A stretch of DNA of 15,296 bases from Actinomycetales bacterium. GTDB lineage: Bacteria; Actinomycetota; Actinomycetes; Actinomycetales; Cellulomonadaceae. The stretch lies in NCBI GenBank assembly GCA_012514835.1, contig JAAYZM010000135.1, positions 1-15,296 of the forward strand, in the 5' to 3' direction. Below the pieces are notes generated by a model that saw only the letters and a list, made by a program, of their open reading frames with translations, searched no databases and was not told the origin of the DNA. The stretch's first letter is position 1. Each line of letters begins with the position of its first letter. The translations under genes were made by a program, and so were the position numbers. Shown one piece after another: positions 5,918 through 13,682 of this stretch.

Positions 5918-6556
5918 GTGGACTACGTCATCGCCCTGTTCCGGCTGGGGGTCGCGACGCTCGCGCTCCTCGCCACGAAGGAGATCTGGCTCGAGGGAGA
6001 CCTCCACGGGCTCGTGTTCTTCACGAACCAGAGCGGGCTCATGCTCGCCGTGGTCATGGTGTGGGGCGCGATCGCCCAGGTCAGTACGCTCAAGCAGCCG
6101 CCCGCGTGGTTCAAGGGCGCCGTCGTGCTGTTCCTCGCCATCACGGCCCTCGTGAGCTGGTTCGTGCTCGCCCCGGAGGACCCGGACGCGCCGGTGCTCG
6201 CCCTCGGGATGACGTCTGGCACGATCGAGCACGAGCTCAACCCCGTCCTCGCGCTGCTCGACTTCGTGCTCTTCGACGCCCACCGGCGCCTGCGGTGGCG
6301 GCACGCAGCACTGTGGCTCACCTACCTCGTGGCCTACGCGACGTTCACCACGATCCGCGCGGAGATCCTTGCGACGCCGCACTACCCGTACGGCTTCGTG
6401 GACCTCGGCGAGCTCGGCTGGGGCGGGTTCCTGATGAACATCGCCATGTACGGCGTGGGGTTCTACGTGCTCGGCCTCGTGGTGGTGGCGATCGACCGCG
6501 CGCTGCGCCCCAAGCCGCTGCTCGGTACGGCCGGGGCGGGCCGAGGGACGCGCTAG
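5918..6556 (+). CDS. Pr6Pr family membrane protein
   Basis: A 212-residue protein with about six hydrophobic helices, at roughly residues 4-20, 32-54, 66-84, 106-122, 128-148 and 168-190. The order and motifs fit the Pr6Pr membrane family, distantly like FAR-17a/AIG1: FFTNQSGLM near residue 35, GTIEHELNPVLALLDFVLFD near 100-120, and HYPYGFVDLGELGW near 150. The conserved His and Asp in the second motif are compatible with an integral membrane hydrolase-type site, but that is inference; no function is established for bacterial members. GTG 5918 has GGGAGG seven bases upstream, so the start is well supported. Its TAG overlaps the stop of the opposite FAD-dehydrogenase gene inside a single CTAG. 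Confidence 0.82.
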   Translation: MDYVIALFRLGVATLALLATKEIWLEGDLHGLVFFTNQSGLMLAVVMVWGAIAQVSTLKQPPAWFKGAVVLFLAITALVSWFVLAPEDPDAPVLALGMTSGTIEHELNPVLALLDFVLFDAHRRLRWRHAALWLTYLVAYATFTTIRAEILATPHYPYGFVDLGELGWGGFLMNIAMYGVGFYVLGLVVVAIDRALRPKPLLGTAGAGRGTR

Positions 6557-8202
6557 AGCGAGGTCGCGAGGGAGCGTCCGACGGCGCGCCCCGAGAAGAT
6601 GCACCCGCCCAGGAACGTGCCCTCGAGGGCGTTGTACCCGTGCACGCCGCCGCCCCCGAAGCCCGAGACCTCCCCGGCCGCGTACAGCCCGGGCAGGACC
6701 TCGCCGTCCGCGCGCAGCACACGCCCCTCGAGGTCGGTGTGCAGGCCGCCCAGGGTCTTGCGCGTGAGCACGTGCAGCCGCACGGCGATGAGCGGGCCGG
6801 CCTTCGGGTCGAGCAAGCGGTGGGGGCTCGCGACGCGGATGAGCTTGTCGCCGCGGTACGTACGCGCCTGACGCATCGCGGCGATCTGCAGGTCCTTCGT
6901 GAACGGGTTCGCGAGCTCGCGGTCCCGGGCCTTGACCTGGGCGCGCACGAGCGCGACGTCGAGCAGGTCCTCGCCCGTGATCGCGTTCATCTGTACGACC
7001 AGCTCCTCGATCGTGTCCGCGACCGCGAAGTCCGCCCCGCGCGCCTTGAACGCCTCGACGGGCTCGGTGGCCCCCTTGCCGAGCCGCTGGCGCAACAGCT
7101 CGCGCACGGAGCGACCCGTGAGGTCGGGGTTCTGCTCGGAGCCGGAGAGGGCGAACTCCTTCTCGATGATCTTCTGCGTGAGCACGAACCACGAGTAGTC
7201 GTGACCGGTCGCCCGCAACAGCTTGAGGGTGCCGAGGGTGTCGAAGCCGGGCAGGCCGGGGACGGGGAGGCGACGGCCCGTCGCGTCGAGCCACAGCGAG
7301 GAAGGGCCGGGCAGGATGCGGATGCCGTGCGCGGGCCAGATCGGGTCGAAGTTCTCGATCCCCTCCGTGTAGTGCCACATGCGGTCGGAGTTGACCACGT
7401 CGGCGCCCGCCGTGCGCGCGATCTCGAGGCCGCGCCCGTCCACGTAGTCCGGCACGCCCGAGAGCATGTGCGCGGGCGGAGTCCCGAGGCGCTCGGGCCA
7501 CATCGCGCGCACGAGCTCGTGGTTGCCGCCGATCCCGCCGGTGGTCACCACGACGGCCTGGGCGCGCAGCTCGAAGTCGCCCGCCGCGTCTCGGGAGGTG
7601 GGGGCGCCGCGCGGGGCGTCGTCCGGGGCGAGGAGGGTTCCGCGGACGCCGACGACGGCGCCCCCCTCCACGATCAGCTCGTCCACGCGATGCCGGGGCG
7701 CGAGCCGGACGAGTCCCCGCGTCACGCCGTCGTGCACCGTGCTCGCGAACGCCTCGACCACGCTCGGCCCCGTGCCCCACGTGATGTGGAAGCGGGGGAC
7801 CGAGTTGCCGTGCCCGCCGGCGAACCCGCCGCCGCGCTCGGCCCAGCCCACCACGGGGAAGAAGCTCAGGCCGCGCTCGCGGAGCCACGCGCGCTTCTCG
7901 CCAGCCGCGAACTCGACGTACGCCTTGGCCCAGCGGCGCGGCCACACGTCCGTGGCGCGGTCGAACTGGGCGCTGCCGAGCCAGTCCTGCCACGCGAGGT
8001 CCGCGGAGTCCTTGATCCCCATGCGGCGCTGCTCGGGGGAGTCCACGAGGAACAGCCCCCCGAAGGACCAGAAGGCCTGACCCCCGAGGCTCTGCGAGCC
8101 CTCCTGGTCCACGAGCACCACGCGCTTGCCCGCGTGCACCAGCTCGGCGGTGGCGACGAGCCCGGCCAGGCCGGCTCCTACGACGACGACGTCGGCATCC
8201 AT
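6553..8202 (-). CDS. FAD-binding dehydrogenase, Rv0785/KsdD-like flavoprotein
   Basis: A 549-residue flavoprotein of the fumarate reductase/3-ketosteroid dehydrogenase superfamily. It resembles M. tuberculosis Rv0785, which has no proven substrate. The N-terminal Rossmann motif GAGLAG (residues 9-14) is followed by the FAD-ribose acid in LVDQE (30-34). GGQAFWSFGGLFLV (40-53) and NSVPRFHITWGTGP are family-specific blocks. The C-terminal FAD-binding block GLYAAGEVSGFGGGGVHGYN leads into EGTFLGGCIFSGRA. No signal peptide or Tat motif is visible, so it should be cytoplasmic. ATG 8202 puts the Rossmann strand at once, as expected. No clear ribosome site precedes it; only 19 bp separate it from the stop of the LGFP-repeat gene, so it is probably co-transcribed, or leaderless from CAGAAT just upstream. 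Confidence 0.9.
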   Translation of the reverse strand: MDADVVVVGAGLAGLVATAELVHAGKRVVLVDQEGSQSLGGQAFWSFGGLFLVDSPEQRRMGIKDSADLAWQDWLGSAQFDRATDVWPRRWAKAYVEFAAGEKRAWLRERGLSFFPVVGWAERGGGFAGGHGNSVPRFHITWGTGPSVVEAFASTVHDGVTRGLVRLAPRHRVDELIVEGGAVVGVRGTLLAPDDAPRGAPTSRDAAGDFELRAQAVVVTTGGIGGNHELVRAMWPERLGTPPAHMLSGVPDYVDGRGLEIARTAGADVVNSDRMWHYTEGIENFDPIWPAHGIRILPGPSSLWLDATGRRLPVPGLPGFDTLGTLKLLRATGHDYSWFVLTQKIIEKEFALSGSEQNPDLTGRSVRELLRQRLGKGATEPVEAFKARGADFAVADTIEELVVQMNAITGEDLLDVALVRAQVKARDRELANPFTKDLQIAAMRQARTYRGDKLIRVASPHRLLDPKAGPLIAVRLHVLTRKTLGGLHTDLEGRVLRADGEVLPGLYAAGEVSGFGGGGVHGYNALEGTFLGGCIFSGRAVGRSLATSL

Positions 8203-8221
8203 GGGGCGATTCTGCCAGCGG

Positions 8222-10018
8222 CTACGTGCGGACCCGGGGCTTCTTCGAGCCCTTCTTGACGATCTTGCCCTTCGTGAACTTCTGGGTGCACGTCTTGGTG
8301 CCGGACTTCTTCGTGCACTTGCGGTTCGAGACCGGGGTGCCGAGCTTCGAGCGGTTCTTCGAGTAGAGCTTCGCGAACGAGCCGGAGACGTAGTACGTGC
8401 CGCGCTTGGAGCTCGAGGAGATCCAGCCGCGCGTGAACTCCTGCGTGCACACGGTGTTCTTCTTCTTGCCCTTGCCCGACTTCGAGCACTTGCGGTTCTT
8501 CACCGGGTTGCCCACGGACTTGCGCTTGGAGTCCCACACCTTGGCGATCGACCCGCGCACCGTCTTCGTGCCGTACTTCGTGCTCGTCACCACGCGCGTG
8601 GTCCCGAAGGACTGGCGGCACGTCGTGACGCCCTTGTGCTTCGGGCAGCGGGCCTTCGACGTCGGGTACCCGAGGGAACCCTTCTGGAGCTTCTTCTTCT
8701 TCCAGTACGTCGCGACCTTGCCCGTGACGGCGTGGTTGCCCTTGGACGGGTGGGTGCTCACGTACCCGCCCACGAACTTCTGGACGCAGCGGTCCTTCTT
8801 CGCGCCGTAGCAGCGCGCGTTGGCCCTGGGCAGGCCGAGGTCACCGTTGCGGTGCTTGCTCGCACGCCACACCTTCGCGGCGGCTCCGAGCACCTGACGC
8901 GTGCCGTACTTCGCCGAGTCCACGAGGTACCCGCCGGTGAAGCGCTGCATCGTGGACTTGTCGGACTTGCGGTAGGACGCCTTCGTGTAGGGCCACGCGA
9001 GCGCGCTCTTCTGGGCCCCGGCCTTGCGCCACGCCTTCTCGAGACCACCGGTCATCACGAACGAGCCCTTGGTGGACTCCGCGACGGTCCCGCGCCAGAA
9101 GCGCTGCGTGCAGTACTTGCCGTCCTTGCGGCACACCTCACGGGCCCGCTGCTCGCCCACGACGCCGTCGAGGCCGCCCGCGGCGAGCCACGCCTTCTGG
9201 ATGCCGCCGCGCACGGCGATCCGGGTCGAGCCGAACCAGTCGGTGAAGCCCCGCCAGAAGTTGCGGTTGCCGTAGGACGAGCACTTGTCGCCCGTGCCGT
9301 ACATGTTCGCGAGGGCCGCGGCGTTCGGGACGTACGGGGTGTAGAAGTACAGCCCGAGCGTGGCCTGGTTCTTGATGTTGACGTCGACCTTCCCGCAGGA
9401 CGACTTCGGGTGGTACGGCAAGGAGTTCTTGCCGATGTCGCGCCACGAGTACACGGAGGAGTCCGCGTATCGCTGGTACTGCCGGGCCGCGTGGTAGACC
9501 TGGTTGAAGAAGCCGAAGTACTGCTCGTCGCACGGCGCGGAGTCGGGGCACGCGAAGCCCGTGGCGCGCTCGTACTGGTACTCCGTCGGAGCCGTCGCCG
9601 TCACGAGCGACTGCTCCTTCTGGAGCAGCACGAGGAGCACCTTGGCGGAGACGTCGCACGCCCGGGCGACCTTCGCGATGATGGTCGCGGCCTTCTCGTT
9701 CTTCTTGCCGGTGTACTTGCGGCAGTACGCGTCCTTCGCCCGCGTGGGCGTGGTCATGCGGTAGCTGCGCAAGCAGTCGGGGGCCCCGTCCTTGGCGGCG
9801 CAGCGCGGCACCTTGAGCTTGAGGAACGCCTGGACCTGCGACGCGCTCAGGGCGGTGCGGTCGAAGAACACCTCGTCCGTGATGATGTTGCCCGGGTCGA
9901 AGTCGGAGCCGTCGGCGGCACCGGCCGGGGCTGCGGGCGCCACGGTGGCGAGCGTCACGGCGAGCACGGCGGCGAGCGTCGCGCCCATCGTCCGGGCGAG
10001 GCGCAGGCAGCGTTGCAT
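8222..10018 (-). CDS. Secreted protein with lysozyme-like domain and LGFP repeats
   Basis: A 598-residue exported wall-associated protein. Residues 1-34 are a Sec signal peptide (RLAR n-region, Ala/Val/Leu core, cleavage near PAGA-ADG). Residues about 40-265 form a Cys-rich domain common in actinobacterial 'hemagglutinin-like' surface proteins. In it the helix ATIIAKVARACDVSAKVLLV leads to QKEQSL, where Glu135 is a candidate acid of a lysozyme-like fold, and FGFFNQVYHAARQ follows. Residues 268-598 hold about six LGFP repeats, each with a GGL..VVG, GDLGLP, GSLGYP, KSVGNP or KLGTP type core, then C..QxF and a short strand. LGFP repeats are thought to bind the cell envelope. The tail is very Lys-rich. 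I chose ATG 10018 because it begins the signal peptide; the GTG at 10105 adds an acidic 29-residue leader. No start has a clear ribosome site. Catalytic activity is inferred. Confidence 0.83.
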   Translation of the reverse strand: MQRCLRLARTMGATLAAVLAVTLATVAPAAPAGAADGSDFDPGNIITDEVFFDRTALSASQVQAFLKLKVPRCAAKDGAPDCLRSYRMTTPTRAKDAYCRKYTGKKNEKAATIIAKVARACDVSAKVLLVLLQKEQSLVTATAPTEYQYERATGFACPDSAPCDEQYFGFFNQVYHAARQYQRYADSSVYSWRDIGKNSLPYHPKSSCGKVDVNIKNQATLGLYFYTPYVPNAAALANMYGTGDKCSSYGNRNFWRGFTDWFGSTRIAVRGGIQKAWLAAGGLDGVVGEQRAREVCRKDGKYCTQRFWRGTVAESTKGSFVMTGGLEKAWRKAGAQKSALAWPYTKASYRKSDKSTMQRFTGGYLVDSAKYGTRQVLGAAAKVWRASKHRNGDLGLPRANARCYGAKKDRCVQKFVGGYVSTHPSKGNHAVTGKVATYWKKKKLQKGSLGYPTSKARCPKHKGVTTCRQSFGTTRVVTSTKYGTKTVRGSIAKVWDSKRKSVGNPVKNRKCSKSGKGKKKNTVCTQEFTRGWISSSSKRGTYYVSGSFAKLYSKNRSKLGTPVSNRKCTKKSGTKTCTQKFTKGKIVKKGSKKPRVRT

Positions 10019-10134
10019 CGTCGCCCCGTGCGCGGCGGCAGCGGGGCTGTCCTCGGTCACATCCTGCGGGCGGGGAAGTTCTCGCATCGCGAACCATGCT
10101 GACACAGGCTCGCGAAGAGCGACAGAACCGCTGG

Positions 10135-10485
10135 TCAGCGCGCGCGCTCTGGCGGGCCGTCCTGGGGAACCCCCGTCACGGTGGTCAGGAGGAACACCGA
10201 GTCCTCGAGCGCCGCGACGGAGTGCCGGTGGTGGGTCAGCACGGTGAGCTCACCCGCACGCAACGGCGCCGTCGTCTCGAAGCCCGTGACGGTGACCGCG
10301 CCGCGCAGCACCTGGAGGCTCGCCGCGTGCGGGGAGTTGTGCTCGGCGAGCTCGGTCCCCGCGGTCAGGGCGAGGATCGAATGGCGCAGCACACCGTCGT
10401 GCACGAGCAGTTCCGCGCTGCGCCCGTTCGGGGAAGCCTGGGCGGCGGCGAGGTGCTCGTCGGCCGAACGGTCGAGGTGGGCCAT
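10135..10485 (-). CDS. Small cupin-domain protein
   Basis: A 116-residue single-domain cupin. A predicted helix (MAHLDRSADEHLAAAQ) precedes the barrel. Motif 1 is GTELAEHNSPHAASLQVLRG, with His pairs that could hold a metal. Motif 2 is LRAGELTVLTHHRHSVAALED. This matches small actinobacterial cupins with no assigned reaction. ATG 10485 has AGGAG six bases upstream, which decides against the in-frame start 36 bases further out. It runs in the same direction as the LGFP-repeat gene, 116 bp upstream of it, and is divergent from the lipoprotein gene. No signal peptide is present. Confidence 0.83.
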   Translation of the reverse strand: MAHLDRSADEHLAAAQASPNGRSAELLVHDGVLRHSILALTAGTELAEHNSPHAASLQVLRGAVTVTGFETTAPLRAGELTVLTHHRHSVAALEDSVFLLTTVTGVPQDGPPERAR

Positions 10486-10537
10486 GGGTGCTCCTGGGAT
10501 CGGCGGTGGTCTCCGGTCCACTCAACTCGATGCGGGG

Positions 10538-10564
10538 CCGTCTCACAAGGCCGGGTCCGTCTCA
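10538..10564. promoter_or_regulatory. Direct repeat in the cupin/lipoprotein divergent region
   Basis: CCGTCTCA occurs at 10538-10545 and again at 10557-10564, a 19-bp period close to two helical turns. It sits 53-79 bp upstream of the cupin ATG. Such spacing suits a dimeric regulator binding one DNA face, but two octamers can recur by chance. The same region holds an 8-bp inverted repeat (10567-10574 with 10601-10608). Confidence 0.3.
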
Positions 10565-10639
10565 TCGGGGGCGAGGGCGGTGGCGTGGTGCCCGAGAAGT
10601 TCGCCCCCGCATCGCCGGACGGCGGGGGTCCGCCGACCC

Positions 10640-10645
10640 TACGAT
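10640..10645 (+). promoter_or_regulatory. Candidate -10 box (TACGAT) for leaderless lipoprotein transcript
   Basis: TACGAT fits TANNNT and ends six bases before ATG 10652, so transcription would start at or beside the start codon. Only a poor CAGG lies before the ATG as a ribosome site. No clear -35 is present. Confidence 0.42.
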
Positions 10646-10651
10646 CAGGTC

Positions 10652-11110
10652 ATGACCCCTCGGGTGCCGCGTGGCTCGGTGCTGCGCGGCTGGACGCTGC
10701 TCGCCGCGGCGTCGATGCTTGCCGTGGTCCCGGCGTGCTCCGTGCCGCGCGCCGCGGAGCCGACCACGGACCCCACCGCGACCGGTTCCACGAGCACGGG
10801 GACCGGTGCGATGGACTGCGGTGACGCGTCGCTCTTGCGCGCCCCGGGCGAGGCGCTCGCGGCGTTCCCGGACAACCCCGACGTCGACTGGACGGCGAGA
10901 CCCTCCGGACGCGTGCTCGCCGAGCTCGTGATCGTCTCGCTCACACCCGCCCCCGACGAGGTGGGCTACCCCGAGTTCCAGTTCGTCTACCGCTGCGACA
11001 CCGAGGGGCCCAGCCGGATCGCGACGTACGCCCTCGACGGAGAAGCCTTCGTGCTCCTCGCCACGACGGACGCGCTCGCGGGCGAGGAGCTCCCCGACGC
11101 GCTCCCGTGA
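10652..11110 (+). CDS. Small putative lipoprotein, function unknown
   Basis: A 152-residue exported protein that I do not recognise. Residues 1-29 form a lipoprotein signal peptide: Arg-rich start, hydrophobic LLAAASMLAVV, then VPAC with Cys29 as the probable lipidated residue. A Thr/Ser/Pro-rich spacer follows (about 30-52). The mature domain has two cysteines, at MDCGD and YRCDT, that could form a disulphide. It has no enzymatic motif. It is likely anchored to the outer face of the membrane. ATG 10652 is chosen because it begins the signal peptide and has a suitable -10 box. Earlier in-frame codons would run back through the divergent promoter region. It ends 14 bp from the stop of the opposing YhgE/Pip gene. 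Confidence 0.75.
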   Translation: MTPRVPRGSVLRGWTLLAAASMLAVVPACSVPRAAEPTTDPTATGSTSTGTGAMDCGDASLLRAPGEALAAFPDNPDVDWTARPSGRVLAELVIVSLTPAPDEVGYPEFQFVYRCDTEGPSRIATYALDGEAFVLLATTDALAGEELPDALP

Positions 11111-11151
11111 GCGCGCGCCGGTGGTCAGGCGGGGACGACGACGGCGCGCGC
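11111..11151. terminator. Possible bidirectional hairpin between convergent genes
   Basis: GCGCGCGCCG (11111-11120) and CGGCGCGCGC (11142-11151) form a perfect 10-bp stem around a 21-nt loop. One arm starts at the base after the lipoprotein stop; the other lies in the last codons of the opposing YhgE/Pip gene. No T-run follows on either strand, so it would be an actinobacterial I-shaped terminator at best. Confidence 0.45.
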
Positions 11152-13659
11152 GAGGGCACGCCGTGAGCGAGCGACCCCGAGCGCGGTCGCGGCGAAGGAC
11201 AGCCCGGCCCACGCGAGGAGCGCGACGACGGGCCAGCCGATCTGGCCGCTCGCCCCGAGGACACCCGCGAGCGCGAGGCGCGCCGGGCCCACGGGGGTGA
11301 AGGACTCGAGCGCGAGGAGGCCACCGGGCACGGTCGCGACCACGGCGGTCGCGACGACGAGCACGCCCACGCCGAGCGCGAGCGCGCGGCCGAGGTTGCC
11401 GAAGAGCGCGACGGCGGCCTGGTTCGCGGCGGCGAAGGCGAGGGCGACGACGACGGCGGCGAGCACGAGACCCGCTTGCGTCCCGAACCCGACTCCCGCG
11501 ACCCGTCCGAGCACGAGACCGGCGACGGCGCCCTGCGCCACGGCGAGCGCCGCGGGTACCTGCAGGCCGCGCCACGCGAGCGAGGCCGAGCTGCGGGTCG
11601 AGCCGAGGGTGCGTGACGGGACGGCGGGCAGCACCACGAACGTCGCGAGCGCCCCGAGCCAGAGCGCGAGCACCGCGAGGGTGGCAGGGGTGCCCGAGAC
11701 GCGGTCGGCCGCTTCCGTGGCGATCGGGGAGGCCACCGTCTGGGCCACGGCCGCCCGGGTGTCGTCGTCGTACGTGGGGATCTGCTCGACGGCCTGGCCG
11801 AGGCCGTCCGCGAGCTCGTCCGCCCCGTCGGCGAGCTGGCCGACGCCGCCCGTGGCCTCGCCGATCCCGTCGGCGAGCTCCGTGGCGCCGTCGGCGAGCT
11901 GGCCCGCGCCGTCGGCGAGGGTGCCCGCGCCGTTCGCGAGGTCCTGCGTGCCGCTCGTGAGCTCGCTCACCCCGCTCGCGAGACCGCCAGTCCCGTCCGC
12001 GAGACCCGCGACGCCGTCGGAGAGCGCTGACGCGCCCGAGCGGAGCTGAGCGAGGCCGCTCGCGAGGTCACCGGTGCCGTCGGCGAGCTCGTCCGCGCCG
12101 TCGGCAAGCTGGCCCGTGCCGTCTGCGAGACCTGCCGCGCCGTCGGCGAGGTCGCCCGCGCCGTCGGCGAGCTGGCCGATCCCGCCGGAGAGCTCGTTCG
12201 CGCCCGTCGCGAGGGCGCCCGCACCGGCCGCGAGCTCGGTGGTCCCCTCCGCGAGGGCGCGCGCCCCGGCGGCGAGGCCCGCGGCACCTTCGGTCCCGGC
12301 GATCTGGTCGATCCCGGCGGCGAGGAGGTAGAGCCCCGTCGGGGCGGCGGTGGCGGAGCCCGGGGTCCCCGCAAGGCCCGCGGTGCCCGCGGCGACGCCC
12401 TGGGCGCCGACGAGCAGCTCGCCGAGCTGGTCGATCTGGGCCTCGAGCCCGGCGCACGTCGCGGGGTCCACCGGGGTCGCGGTGTCGCAGTCGAGCGCCG
12501 CGGCCTGGTCCTCGAGCGCCGCGACGTACTGCGCGAGCCCGTCCGCGACCTGCGCGGCACCGCCCGCGAGCTGGCCCGCCTGCGTGGGGAGCGCCGCCGT
12601 CTGTCCCGCGAGCTGGGCGAGCCCGCCCGCGAGCTGCTCCGCGCCGTCGGCGAGGTCGCCGGTGCCGGTCGCGAGCTCGTCGGCGCCCGTCGCGAGCCCG
12701 CCGATCCCGCCGGCGAGAGCCGCGACACCCGTCGCGAGCTCGTCGGCGCCGTCGGCGAGACCCCGTGCGCCCTCGGCGAGGCCGTCTGCGCCCTGGGCGA
12801 GCTCGCCCACGCCGTCCGCGAGGTCGTTCGTCCCCGAGGCGAGCTGCTTCGCGCCCTTCGCGCTGGCTGCCGCGCCGTCCGCGAGGCCGGTCGCGCCGTC
12901 GGCCAGCTGGTCCGCGCCGTCGTCGAGCTGACGCACGCCCGTGAGCAGCTCGCTCGTGCCGGAGTGCAGCTGGCGCACGCCGCCCGCGAGGGCGCTCGCC
13001 CCGTCCGCGAGCTCGTTCGTGCCGCCCGCGAAGGTGGTCGCGCCGTCGGCGAGCTGGTCGGTGCCGTCCGCGAGCTCGCGGACGCCGGACGCGAGCTGGG
13101 CCCCGCCGTCGGCCGCCTCGCCGAGCTGGTCGGAGAGCGTGGTGAAGCCCAGCAGGATGTTGTCGACGAACGTGTCGGTGAGCTGGGCGCCGAGCACGCG
13201 GGACGCGCTCTCGGCCACGGCGTGCGCCACGAGGTCGTCGACGTCGCGCCCGCCCGGCGCCGTCGCGACCTCGACGGTGGCCTGGCGCGCCGTGCCCTCG
13301 GTGTCTGCGAAGGACGTAGCCGCGGCGGAGAAGTCCGCGGGGATCGTCAAGGCGGCGGTGTACGTGCCGTCGCGCAGCCCCGCGCTCGCGCCGTCGGCGT
13401 CGGTGATCTCCCACGCGAGGCGACGCGCGGAGTCCGAGCCCACGAGCTCCGCGGCGAGCTGGCGACCGAGCGGCACGATCTGGCCGTCGACGGTCACGGG
13501 CTCGTCGGTGTTGACGACGGCCGCGCGCACGGTCTCGAGGCGGCTCGCGGGGTCCCACAGGCCCCACAGCAAGAGGCCGAGCAGGGCGGCGGGGAGCACG
13601 ACGACGCCGATCGCGCGGAGCGACGGGCGCCCTCGGCGGGCGGAGGCGGTGGCAGTCAT
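11125..13659 (-). CDS. YhgE/Pip-type envelope protein with LxxG heptad repeats
   Basis: An 844-residue membrane protein of the YhgE/Pip group, related to the ABC-2 permease-like superfamily, phage-infection protein Pip and EsaA of type VII secretion. Residues about 14-36 are the first membrane helix. Residues 40-175 form an extracytoplasmic head with the family pattern VNTDEPV.VDGQIVPLGRQLA. Residues 185-620 are heptads of the xxxLxxG type in two blocks, with LADG occurring about 19 times; they probably build a long extracytoplasmic stalk. A non-repetitive insert of about 90 residues (370-460) holds Cys391 and Cys402. Residues 658-830 carry about five to six membrane helices. The start ATG 13659 has AAGGA upstream. 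It lies 23 bp after the MMPL stop and is thus in its operon. The transported substrate is unknown. Confidence 0.9.
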   Translation of the reverse strand: MTATASARRGRPSLRAIGVVVLPAALLGLLLWGLWDPASRLETVRAAVVNTDEPVTVDGQIVPLGRQLAAELVGSDSARRLAWEITDADGASAGLRDGTYTAALTIPADFSAAATSFADTEGTARQATVEVATAPGGRDVDDLVAHAVAESASRVLGAQLTDTFVDNILLGFTTLSDQLGEAADGGAQLASGVRELADGTDQLADGATTFAGGTNELADGASALAGGVRQLHSGTSELLTGVRQLDDGADQLADGATGLADGAAASAKGAKQLASGTNDLADGVGELAQGADGLAEGARGLADGADELATGVAALAGGIGGLATGADELATGTGDLADGAEQLAGGLAQLAGQTAALPTQAGQLAGGAAQVADGLAQYVAALEDQAAALDCDTATPVDPATCAGLEAQIDQLGELLVGAQGVAAGTAGLAGTPGSATAAPTGLYLLAAGIDQIAGTEGAAGLAAGARALAEGTTELAAGAGALATGANELSGGIGQLADGAGDLADGAAGLADGTGQLADGADELADGTGDLASGLAQLRSGASALSDGVAGLADGTGGLASGVSELTSGTQDLANGAGTLADGAGQLADGATELADGIGEATGGVGQLADGADELADGLGQAVEQIPTYDDDTRAAVAQTVASPIATEAADRVSGTPATLAVLALWLGALATFVVLPAVPSRTLGSTRSSASLAWRGLQVPAALAVAQGAVAGLVLGRVAGVGFGTQAGLVLAAVVVALAFAAANQAAVALFGNLGRALALGVGVLVVATAVVATVPGGLLALESFTPVGPARLALAGVLGASGQIGWPVVALLAWAGLSFAATALGVARSRRALARAVVVPA
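11800..13107 (-). repeat. Degenerate 21-bp repeats encoding the heptad stalk
   Basis: The minus strand repeats a unit of about 21 bp, typically reading ...GAGCTCGCCGACGGC..., which encodes the seven-residue motif. The array is interrupted around 12280-12550 by the cysteine-bearing insert. Near-identical units make it prone to recombination and to misassembly in short-read data. Confidence 0.85.
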
Positions 13660-13682
13660 GGGGGAGTCCTTCGGGCCGGGCG

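Noticed and set aside
5879..8259. Long open frames on both strands overlapping the Pr6Pr and flavoprotein genes, with Arg/Ala/Pro-rich translations
   Set aside because: They are antisense or out-of-frame shadows caused by high GC. Their translations show no family motif, while the chosen frames have clear ones.
8126..10102. Plus-strand open frame of about 650 codons opposite the LGFP-repeat gene
   Set aside because: The translation is low-complexity Arg/Leu/Ala/Val with no motif. The minus-strand frame has a signal peptide, LGFP repeats and a lysozyme-like domain.
11800..13107. CRISPR-like or satellite array from regularly spaced repeats
   Set aside because: The period is about 21 bp with no spacers, the copies are imperfect, and the array stays in frame encoding LxxG heptads.
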